Source of the DNA: an uncultured Eubacteriales bacterium | Lineage (GTDB): Bacteria > Bacillota > Clostridia > Oscillospirales > CAG-272 | DNA: 13,956 nucleotides | Direction of reading: 5' to 3' | Assembly: GCA_900547565.1 (NCBI GenBank) | Contig: URHI01000042.1 | Coordinates: 1-13,956, forward strand | Shown here: one piece after another, positions 1-6,468 of the stretch | How the letters are laid out: every line of letters starts with the position of its first letter | Numbering within the stretch: the first letter of the stretch is position 1 | Made by a program: the position numbers and the translations under genes | The notes under the pieces: generated by a model | Told to the model about the DNA's origin: nothing | What the model saw: the letters and a program-made list of their open reading frames with translations, nothing else | The model's database searches: none

Positions 1-304
1 GGTGTGGCTGCTGACACTTCCCGGCGGTGCCGGAGGCTATGTCGAGATAGCCGTGGCAGATCAGCCTGCGCTCCTTTATCCGCTTGACAGAAATGATACG
101 GTCGAGCTGAATTCTCGCGGAGTCAGCTTGACGGTGGTTATAGACAACGGTACGGCTTATGTGGCTGAAGCCGACTGCCGTGACGGAGTCTGCAGATCAA
201 TGGGGCGCATCAGTCGAGAGGGGGAGAGCATAGTATGCGCTCCGGCCGGAGTCGTTGTGCGCATTGTTGGAGGTGAGCCGTATGCCGACGGTATCGCGGG
301 CTGA
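1..304 (+). CDS. NusG domain II-containing protein, 5' end missing
   Basis: The frame is open from the left edge to a TGA at 302-304. The visible ~100 residues match the NusG domain II family: a beta-rich stretch, then the family's cysteine pattern ADCRDGVC (C59 and C64 counted from the GTG at position 2), followed by ESIVCAP (C79) and a V-V-V-R-I-V-G ending. Members of this family are usually about 120-130 residues and begin with a single membrane helix that places the domain outside the membrane. That helix is absent here, so the gene almost certainly begins beyond the left edge and the GTG at position 2 is probably not the start. The molecular role of these stand-alone proteins is not established; they recur beside Gx transporter and ApbE genes, as here. 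Its last 23 bases overlap the next gene. The family call is fairly secure; the function is not. Confidence 0.8.
   Translation, partial: VWLLTLPGGAGGYVEIAVADQPALLYPLDRNDTVELNSRGVSLTVVIDNGTAYVAEADCRDGVCRSMGRISREGESIVCAPAGVVVRIVGGEPYADGIAG
269..277 (+). promoter_or_regulatory. Ribosome binding site that fixes the Gx transporter start
   Basis: GGAGGTGAG lies just ahead of the ATG at 282, inside the end of the NusG-domain gene. An in-frame ATG at 255 would add nine residues but has no comparable purine-rich site, so 282 is preferred. Confidence 0.7.
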
Positions 305-824
305 GTCCCGGGCGGCGCGCGTTGCGCGTGACGGCGTGCTGGCGGCGGCTGCACTGCTGTGCTCTTACCTTGAAACATTGCTGCCCGTCGGACAACTTTT
401 GTCACTGCCGGGATTTCGTGTCGGGCTGGCAAACGTCATCGTGACGTTTGTGCTGTTCGAGCTGTCGGCATGGGATGCGGCGGGCATCGCGGCAGTAAAG
501 ACCTTGCTGTCTGCGGTACTGTTCGGAGGCCCGGTGTCGTTTGCTTTTTCGGCGGCTGGTACGGCGCTGTCATTTGCGGGATTGCTGCTTGTGCGGCTAT
601 TGGCGCATGACAGACTTAGCTATGTGGGAATATGTATTATCGGTGCGGCACTTCACAACTGCGGTCAGATTTGCGTCGCGATACTGCTTTTCGACTCGGG
701 AGTTGCGGCGTATCTACCGGTGCTGTTGATTGCATCGGCAGTGTTCGGCGGAGTGTGCGGCGGCGTTGTGTGTTTTGCCGCACCGGGACTGAGGAGAGCT
801 GTCGGAAGGAGAGGCGCGGCATGA
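282..824 (+). CDS. Gx transporter family membrane protein
   Basis: A 180-residue, very hydrophobic protein with about five membrane segments. It matches the family formerly labelled heptaprenyl diphosphate synthase component I and now called Gx transporter. Family signatures visible are PGFRVGLANV (residues 43-52), KTLLSAVLFGGPVSFAFSAAG (about 73-93) and GAALHNCGQI (121-130). The fold resembles S-components of ECF-type vitamin transporters, and a link to quinone or flavin metabolism has been proposed from neighbourhoods; the substrate is unproven. The start at 282 has a strong GGAGGTGAG site. The gene overlaps the preceding one by 23 bases and shares an ATGA with apbE, so translation of the three is probably coupled. 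The usual co-occurrence of NusG domain II, Gx and ApbE proteins supports one shared redox-related role. Confidence 0.85.
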   Translation: MPTVSRAESRAARVARDGVLAAAALLCSYLETLLPVGQLLSLPGFRVGLANVIVTFVLFELSAWDAAGIAAVKTLLSAVLFGGPVSFAFSAAGTALSFAGLLLVRLLAHDRLSYVGICIIGAALHNCGQICVAILLFDSGVAAYLPVLLIASAVFGGVCGGVVCFAAPGLRRAVGRRGAA

Positions 825-1849
825 CACATATTATCAATCGCGGCAGAGCGGGAAGATGTGCCAAGACTGCTTGTGTTGCGCTGGTGCTGTTTATTCTGCT
901 TCCGCTTGCGGCATGTACCCAAAGCAGCTATTGCTCGGTGACGATGTTTGCCATGGATACAACGGTCAGCATACAGATTGCCGCATCGCACAAGGACGTC
1001 GACGAAGTGCTGAACTACTGTGAGCAGTTACTTTACCGGCTTGACGGGTTGCTGTCGCGCAGTCGGAAGGGCAGCGACGTCTGGCGCATAAATCACGGGC
1101 TTGTCACATCGGGACTTGATGCGCACACCGTCGCGGTGCTTGATGCGGCACTACGCATGTCGGACAGCACCAGTGGTGCGTTTGACATAACCGTGGCGCC
1201 GCTGATTGAGCTGTGGGAGGCTTGCAGTGACGCCGGAAGAATGCCGGGGGATGATGAGCTGAGCGCGGCGCTGTCGCTTGTCGGATACAGTCAGCTGACG
1301 CTTGACGGTGACACGCTGACAAAGTCGTGCGAGGGTGTGAAGATCGATCTCGGCGGTATTGCCAAGGGCTACGCGGCAGATGTTATAGCAGAATACCTTG
1401 AGTCGCAGAACGTGGCATACGGTATAGTGAGCTTTGGCAGCTGCATAGCGGTTGTGGGCAGTAAGCCGGACGGCTCGCCCTTCCGCATTGCAATTCGTGA
1501 CCCCGGGAATATGTCCCGAGTGGCGGGCTATGTCACCATGCGTGACGGAGTGCTGTCAGTGACGGGAGACTACGAGCGATATTACGAAATACAGGGCGAA
1601 AAATACCACCATGTACTGTCGCCGTACACGGGATATTCCGCGCCGGCTGTTTGGCACAGTGTGGCGGTGGTATGCGGCAGCGGAATCATTGCGGACGCGC
1701 TGTCAACGGCGCTGTTCGTGAGCGGGGATTATGAGTCGGTTTACGGCGTGTGGCGCTCGACCGACCTTGAATTTGAAGGTGTATTTATCGGTGATGGCGG
1801 CACGTACGTAAGCGCCGGTATGGCGGGAAACTATCAGCCCGCACAATAA
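821..1849 (+). CDS. apbE: FAD:protein FMN transferase (ApbE family lipoprotein)
   Basis: ApbE enzymes transfer FMN from FAD to a threonine of extracytoplasmic flavoproteins (for example Rnf/Nqr subunits or FMN-binding-domain proteins), using Mg2+. The 342-residue product begins at the ATG overlapping the previous stop (ATGA), preceded by GGAAGGAGAGG. Residues 17-32 form a lipoprotein signal ending in the lipobox LAAC (C32), so it should be anchored outside the membrane. Family motifs follow: AMDTTVSI (44-51), FDITVAPL (121-128), KIDLGGIAKGYAAD (174-187), VTGDYERYYE (247-256), YHHVLSPYTGY (262-272) and DALSTALF (292-299), whose D292 and T296 match the known metal ligands. Two sites deviate: the usual GGN after KGYA is GSC (residues 206-208), and the usual D in H-I-x-D-P is S. 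The lipobox and metal residues argue for an active enzyme. Its flavoprotein substrate is not in this window. Confidence 0.92.
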   Translation: MTHIINRGRAGRCAKTACVALVLFILLPLAACTQSSYCSVTMFAMDTTVSIQIAASHKDVDEVLNYCEQLLYRLDGLLSRSRKGSDVWRINHGLVTSGLDAHTVAVLDAALRMSDSTSGAFDITVAPLIELWEACSDAGRMPGDDELSAALSLVGYSQLTLDGDTLTKSCEGVKIDLGGIAKGYAADVIAEYLESQNVAYGIVSFGSCIAVVGSKPDGSPFRIAIRDPGNMSRVAGYVTMRDGVLSVTGDYERYYEIQGEKYHHVLSPYTGYSAPAVWHSVAVVCGSGIIADALSTALFVSGDYESVYGVWRSTDLEFEGVFIGDGGTYVSAGMAGNYQPAQ

Positions 1850-1876
1850 ATCAAACATCAATTCTGGAGCAGATAT

Positions 1877-3355
1877 ATGACCGAGAAAAACATATCCGGA
1901 GAGCCGGAAAAAGAGTTCAAAAGCGTGGAACAGGCGGCAGGTACGCCGGCACACACAGGTTACGTCGGCCCGGCTGTCACCATGCAGCAATATATAGAGT
2001 CAATAAAAAAAGCCAATGCTACGCGCCGGGCGGAAGGCGAGAGCCCGCGGGCATATGTGCTGACGTTCGGCTGTCAGCAGAACGAGGCGGACAGCGAGCG
2101 ATACGCAGGCATGGCACGCGCAATGGGCTATGAGCTGACAGACGATCCGTCATCAGCGTCGCTTATAGTGGTGAATACCTGTGCCGTGCGTGAGCATGCC
2201 GAAAAAAAGACACTGTCAATAATCGGACAGTACAAGCACCTGAAGCATAAAAATCCCGCGCTGATAATTGCTGTCGGCGGTTGTATGGTTACACAACAGT
2301 ACCGTGCCGACGAGCTGAAAAACAGCTATCCGTATGTTGATATCGTGTTCGGCACATCTTCCATGGACCGCCTGCCCGAGCTTATCTGGCGGCGTATGGA
2401 GGGCAGGGGACGCCAGTTCTGTCAGGCAGAGGAGTACCGTGTGAGCGAGGATGTTCCGGTAAGCCGGGAAAGCAATTACAGCGCGTGGGTGTCTGTAATG
2501 TACGGCTGCAATAACTTCTGCTCTTACTGTATCGTTCCGTATGTAAGAGGGCGCGAGCGCAGCCGACGTCCGAAGAATATTGTCGACGAGGTCAGACAGT
2601 TGGCCGCCGACGGCTACCGCGATATAACTCTGCTCGGGCAGAATGTCAACTCGTACGGCAAGGACCTTTGTGATAATTACGACTTTGCCGATCTTATAAC
2701 CGAGCTGTCGTCCATTCCGGGCGATTTCCGCCTGAGATTTATGACCAGCCACCCTAAGGACGCAACGCGCAAGCTGGTAGACGCCATGGCGGCATCAGAA
2801 AAGGTCGCAAGGCATTTTCACCTGCCGCTTCAGTCGGGGAGTGACCGCGTACTGCGCGTGATGAACCGTCACTATGATGGCGCCCGATATCTTGAAACCG
2901 TTGATTATATCAGGGAGCGCATGCCTGATATCGCGCTCACCACCGACATTATCGTCGGTTTCCCGGGCGAGAGCGAGGAGGAGTTCGAGGATACGCTGAA
3001 TATGCTGCGCCGCGTGCGGTTCGACATGATCTTTTCATTCATTTACTCGCCGCGGCGCGGAACACCGGCCGCCTCAATGCCGGATCAGGTGCCGGATGAG
3101 ATCAAGAGCGACCGTTTCAGACGTTTGCTTGAGGTGCAGAATGCCATATCTGCTGAAATAAACCGCAAGCTTGAAGGGCAGACGTTGCGCGTGCTGTGTG
3201 ACGGCATCAGCAAATCGGACAATAATTTTTACAGCGGCCGTACCGACGGAAACAAAATCGTGTTCTTCCCCGGAACCTCGGAGGATACCGGCAGGTTTGT
3301 TGGCGTACACATCGACCGCAGCGAAGCATTTGCGCTTTACGGCAATAAAATCTGA
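1877..3355 (+). CDS. miaB: tRNA-2-methylthio-N6-isopentenyladenosine synthase MiaB
   Basis: Radical-SAM methylthiotransferase that converts i6A37 to ms2i6A37 in tRNAs reading UNN codons, using two 4Fe-4S clusters. The 492-residue product has the UPF0004 N-terminal domain with cluster cysteines C66 (TFGCQQNEADSE), C102 (VNTCAVRE) and C136 (VGGCM), then the radical-SAM motif CNNFCSYC (C211, C215, C218) within YGCNNFCSYCIVPYVRGRE. HFHLPLQSGSDRVLRVMNR (314-332) is characteristic, and a TRAM-like RNA-binding domain follows from about residue 425. The family's usual GCQMNE reads GCQQNE. About 55 residues precede the first domain; Bacillus MiaB also carries an N-terminal extension. A GGAG at 1866-1869 supports the ATG at 1877. 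It lies 27 bases after apbE and 26 before the YlbF-family gene, an order close to Bacillus miaB-ymcA-cotE-mutS-mutL. The closely related MtaB is less likely given this context. Confidence 0.95.
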   Translation: MTEKNISGEPEKEFKSVEQAAGTPAHTGYVGPAVTMQQYIESIKKANATRRAEGESPRAYVLTFGCQQNEADSERYAGMARAMGYELTDDPSSASLIVVNTCAVREHAEKKTLSIIGQYKHLKHKNPALIIAVGGCMVTQQYRADELKNSYPYVDIVFGTSSMDRLPELIWRRMEGRGRQFCQAEEYRVSEDVPVSRESNYSAWVSVMYGCNNFCSYCIVPYVRGRERSRRPKNIVDEVRQLAADGYRDITLLGQNVNSYGKDLCDNYDFADLITELSSIPGDFRLRFMTSHPKDATRKLVDAMAASEKVARHFHLPLQSGSDRVLRVMNRHYDGARYLETVDYIRERMPDIALTTDIIVGFPGESEEEFEDTLNMLRRVRFDMIFSFIYSPRRGTPAASMPDQVPDEIKSDRFRRLLEVQNAISAEINRKLEGQTLRVLCDGISKSDNNFYSGRTDGNKIVFFPGTSEDTGRFVGVHIDRSEAFALYGNKI

Positions 3356-3381
3356 ATTTACAAATCAAGGAGAAAATAAAA

Positions 3382-3774
3382 ATGGATATCATGCAGGTAG
3401 CAACGACACTGGGGCAGCTCATCAAGGAGAGCGAGGTCTACAAAAAGCTTGAGGCCGCCAAGGAGGCATACGAAAACTGCGCCGAGATCGGCGGATATAT
3501 GACCGAATACGAGGCTCAGCAAAAGGCGCTGGAAAATCTTGCGGCGCAGTCCGAGCCGGACACACAGATAATAGACAGTATTCAGAACCGTCTCAATGAG
3601 CTGTTCAGGCTGGTGACGGAGCATCAGCTGTACGTTGAACTGTCGGCGGCACAGAGTGAGGTGAATGAGCTTATGGAGCAGGTCAACAATCAGATAACCT
3701 TCACTATAACCGGCAAGCTGCCAACTTCATGTACGCATGACTGCTCAACCTGCCACTCCGGCTGCCACCACTGA
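3382..3774 (+). CDS. YlbF/YmcA (Ric) family protein with cysteine-rich tail
   Basis: A 130-residue, mostly alpha-helical protein of the YlbF family. Residues 1-105 form long amphipathic helices rich in E, K, Q and A, and include the family-like stretch LRLxxELxxAQSEVNEL near residues 85-100. The tail carries four cysteines, C117, C121, C124 and C128, in CTHDCSTCHSGC, ending in two histidines. In Bacillus subtilis YmcA (RicA), YlbF (RicF) and YaaT (RicT) form a complex that carries two 4Fe-4S clusters and acts on RNA processing by RNase Y and on development. The position between miaB and mutS is that of ymcA, while the cysteine-rich tail looks more like YlbF. Metal or Fe-S binding by the tail is inference. 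AAGGAG at 3367-3372 supports this start. The assignment to the family is firm; which Ric protein it corresponds to is open. Confidence 0.85.
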   Translation: MDIMQVATTLGQLIKESEVYKKLEAAKEAYENCAEIGGYMTEYEAQQKALENLAAQSEPDTQIIDSIQNRLNELFRLVTEHQLYVELSAAQSEVNELMEQVNNQITFTITGKLPTSCTHDCSTCHSGCHH

Positions 3775-3794
3775 GCCGGCGGCAGATAATCCCG

Positions 3795-3817
3795 CCCGGA
3801 GTGAATACAGCTCCGGG
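3795..3817 (+). other. Perfect 7-bp hairpin in the ylbF-like/mutS gap
   Basis: CCCGGAG and CTCCGGG are exact inverse complements separated by a 9-base loop, in the ~70-base gap between the YlbF-family gene and mutS. No T-run follows, so it is not a standard intrinsic terminator. It could act as an RNA processing or stabilising element, or be chance in a G+C-rich gap. A weaker 6-bp hairpin (CCGGCT/AGCCGG, 3758-3779) spans the stop of the preceding gene. Confidence 0.4.
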
Positions 3818-3843
3818 ATCTACAGAAAAGGACGGTATGGTCT

Positions 3844-6450
3844 ATGACTCCCATGATGGAGCAATACTTCAAGATAAAGGATCAATATAAGGATCACCTG
3901 CTGTTTTACCGTCTCGGTGACTTTTACGAGATGTTTTTTGACGACGCCATAGTCGCCTCACGTGAGCTGGATCTCACACTTACGGGGCGCGATTGCGGAG
4001 AGGCCGAGAGGGCACCCATGTGCGGCGTGCCGTACCACAGTGCCGAGGGATATATCGGAAAGCTGATCGAAAAGGGGTATAAGGTCGCAATATGCGAGCA
4101 GACTGAGGACCCTGCACTGGCTAAGGGACTTGTGTCGCGCGAGGTTATACGTGTTGTCACGCCCGGCACGCTGATCGAGTCCGATCTGCTTGTGTCGGGG
4201 CAGAATAACTATATCGCGGCGGTGTATATCGGTGTGGACGGGTGCGGTGTCTGCTTTGCGGACATATCAACTGCGCAGGTGTACGCGACCTCGTTCACGG
4301 GCGGCAAGGACGAGGCTCAGCTGGTCAATGAGTTCGGCGTTTATGCGCCGCGTGAGGTGATACTCAATGTCAGCCTTTCAAAAGCCGAGCGGCTGGAGGC
4401 ATACCTTGAGGCGCATAAGGAAATTATGGTGTCGGATAACCAGCCGCACAGGTTTGAATTTGCCTCGGCACGCGAGAGGGCAAAAACGCAGTTTGGCGAC
4501 TCACTGCGTGAGGATACCCTTGACGACCGGCCGCTTATGTGCGCGCTGGGGGCGCTTGTCGATTATATTGCCGAGGTACAGAAGTCGGATATATCGTATA
4601 TACGCGACCTGACGGTCTACGGCGACAGTCAGTATCTTGACATGGATATCAACACCAGACGCAACCTTGAGCTGACTGAAACCATGCGCACAAAGGAGAA
4701 AAAGGGAAGTCTGCTGTGGGTGCTGGATAAAACTCGGACCTCCCCCGGCGCTCGCATGCTGCGCTCGTGGATAGAGCATCCGCTGCTGAGCCTTGCACAG
4801 ATACAGCGCCGGCAGGGAGCGGTTGAAGAGCTTTTCGGTGACTTCATGCTACGCGAGGAGTGCGGCGCACTGCTTGACAATGTGCTCGATCTCGAGCGAC
4901 TTGTAACCAAGATAGTTTACGGCACCGCCAATGCCCGCGATCTGCGCGCCGTTGCCACAACGGTGGGCATACTGCCCGAGCTTAAGCATCAGATAGTAAA
5001 CTGCCACAGCCCGGAGATCGCCCGAATATACCGCGAGCTTGATACGCTGGAGGACATATACTCGGCCATAGATAAAGCCATATGCGATGATCCGCCATTC
5101 TCGGTACGTGAGGGCGGGATGATACGCCCCGGCTACAATGCCGATGTCGATAAGCTGCGCAGCATACGCGACGACGGCAGTGACTGGATAAAGAAGATCG
5201 CCGATGAGGAGCGTGAGCGGACAGGCATAAAAACACTTAAAATCGGCTATAACCGGGTGTTCGGTTATTACATAGAGGTTTCCAAATCCTTCATATCGCA
5301 GGTACCTGACACATATGTGCGCAAGCAGACGCTGTCCAACTGCGAGAGGTATATTACCGATGAGCTGAAGGATATGGAGGCTACAATCCTCGGCGCGTCG
5401 GACAAGCTGGCTGCTCTCGAATACGAGCTGTTCCAGAAGGTGCGCACACTGGTGTCGGACAACAGCCGCCGGCTGCAGCACGCTGCAGCGCTTATGGCGA
5501 CGCTTGACGTTTACATAAGCCTTGCAACGGTTGCGTCCAAGAACAAGTACGTCAAGCCGGATATAAACATAAGTGACGCTATAATTATCAAGGACGGCCG
5601 TCACCCGGTGGTTGAGCAGTTTGTCAGGGATACGTATTTTGTTCCAAATGACACTTTGCTTAACACATCGGACAGCCGAATAATGCTCATCACAGGCCCC
5701 AATATGGCGGGTAAGTCGACATATATGCGGCAGGTGGCGTTGATAGTGATCATGGCCCAGATCGGCAGCTTTGTTCCGGCGGCGGAGGCGTCTGTTGGCA
5801 TTGTTGACAAGGTGTTCACTCGAGTTGGCGCGTCGGACGATCTGGCGTCGGGACAGTCCACATTCATGCTTGAAATGAACGAGGTGGCATATATACTCAA
5901 AAATGCCACAAGGAACAGTCTAATAATATATGACGAAGTAGGGCGCGGTACGTCCACCTTTGACGGAATGAGCATAGCTCAGGCGATAGTGGAATATACC
6001 AACAGCCGAAGGATAGGCGCAAAGACACTGTTTGCAACGCACTACCATGAGCTGACTTCACTGGAGGGTACGCTTGACGGAGTGGTCAACTACAATATTG
6101 CAGCCAAAAAGCGCGGCGACAGCATAACTTTTCTGCGCAAAATTGTCCGCGGTTCAACCGATGACAGCTACGGCATTGAGGTTGCCAAACTGGCCGGAAT
6201 TCCGGGAGAGGTAATAAAGCGGGCGCGCGAGGTGCTGAGTCAGGTTGAGGCGACGTCAAAGGCTATACGAAATGTCGAGCAGGCCGGACAGACCGCAATG
6301 GTAGCGCCGGCAGAGGGTGATGACGCGATCTCATTTGATGACATGATACGTGATCAGGTTATCGACCAGCTCAAGGGGACCGACATCAACACGCTGTCGC
6401 CTTATGAGGCTATGACGCTTCTGTTTGATCTGCAAAAGCGCCTGAAATAA
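3844..6450 (+). CDS. mutS: DNA mismatch repair protein MutS
   Basis: Mismatch-recognition ATPase that binds mispairs and small loops and recruits MutL. The 868-residue length is normal for MutS1. The N-terminal mismatch-binding motif GDFYEMF contains the Phe-X-Glu pair F27 and E29. The connector, lever and clamp domains occupy about residues 115-590. The ATPase domain has the Walker A motif TGPNMAGKST (617-626), the SGQSTFMLEM signature, Walker B with D697-E698 in YDEVGRGTSTFDG, and the FATHYHE switch (730-736). The C-terminus STDDSYGIEVAKLAGIP and the terminal helix SPYEAMTLLFDLQKRLK are typical. The start at 844 bases into this operon section, ATG 3844 (product beginning MTPMMEQYF), fits the family N-terminus; AAAAGGA lies about 11 bases upstream. 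It is followed by mutL after 18 bases. MutS2 is excluded because the mismatch-reading domain is present and no Smr domain is. Confidence 0.98.
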   Translation: MTPMMEQYFKIKDQYKDHLLFYRLGDFYEMFFDDAIVASRELDLTLTGRDCGEAERAPMCGVPYHSAEGYIGKLIEKGYKVAICEQTEDPALAKGLVSREVIRVVTPGTLIESDLLVSGQNNYIAAVYIGVDGCGVCFADISTAQVYATSFTGGKDEAQLVNEFGVYAPREVILNVSLSKAERLEAYLEAHKEIMVSDNQPHRFEFASARERAKTQFGDSLREDTLDDRPLMCALGALVDYIAEVQKSDISYIRDLTVYGDSQYLDMDINTRRNLELTETMRTKEKKGSLLWVLDKTRTSPGARMLRSWIEHPLLSLAQIQRRQGAVEELFGDFMLREECGALLDNVLDLERLVTKIVYGTANARDLRAVATTVGILPELKHQIVNCHSPEIARIYRELDTLEDIYSAIDKAICDDPPFSVREGGMIRPGYNADVDKLRSIRDDGSDWIKKIADEERERTGIKTLKIGYNRVFGYYIEVSKSFISQVPDTYVRKQTLSNCERYITDELKDMEATILGASDKLAALEYELFQKVRTLVSDNSRRLQHAAALMATLDVYISLATVASKNKYVKPDINISDAIIIKDGRHPVVEQFVRDTYFVPNDTLLNTSDSRIMLITGPNMAGKSTYMRQVALIVIMAQIGSFVPAAEASVGIVDKVFTRVGASDDLASGQSTFMLEMNEVAYILKNATRNSLIIYDEVGRGTSTFDGMSIAQAIVEYTNSRRIGAKTLFATHYHELTSLEGTLDGVVNYNIAAKKRGDSITFLRKIVRGSTDDSYGIEVAKLAGIPGEVIKRAREVLSQVEATSKAIRNVEQAGQTAMVAPAEGDDAISFDDMIRDQVIDQLKGTDINTLSPYEAMTLLFDLQKRLK

Positions 6451-6468
6451 ATTCCCGGAGGATAGGTT

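Noticed and set aside
2216..2752. A 178-residue open frame on the - strand opposite miaB
   Set aside because: It is antisense to the radical-SAM core of miaB and has no family resemblance.
4849..5604. A 251-residue open frame on the - strand opposite mutS
   Set aside because: It lies wholly inside the well-supported mutS and its translation has no recognisable domain; it follows from the codon bias of the + strand gene.
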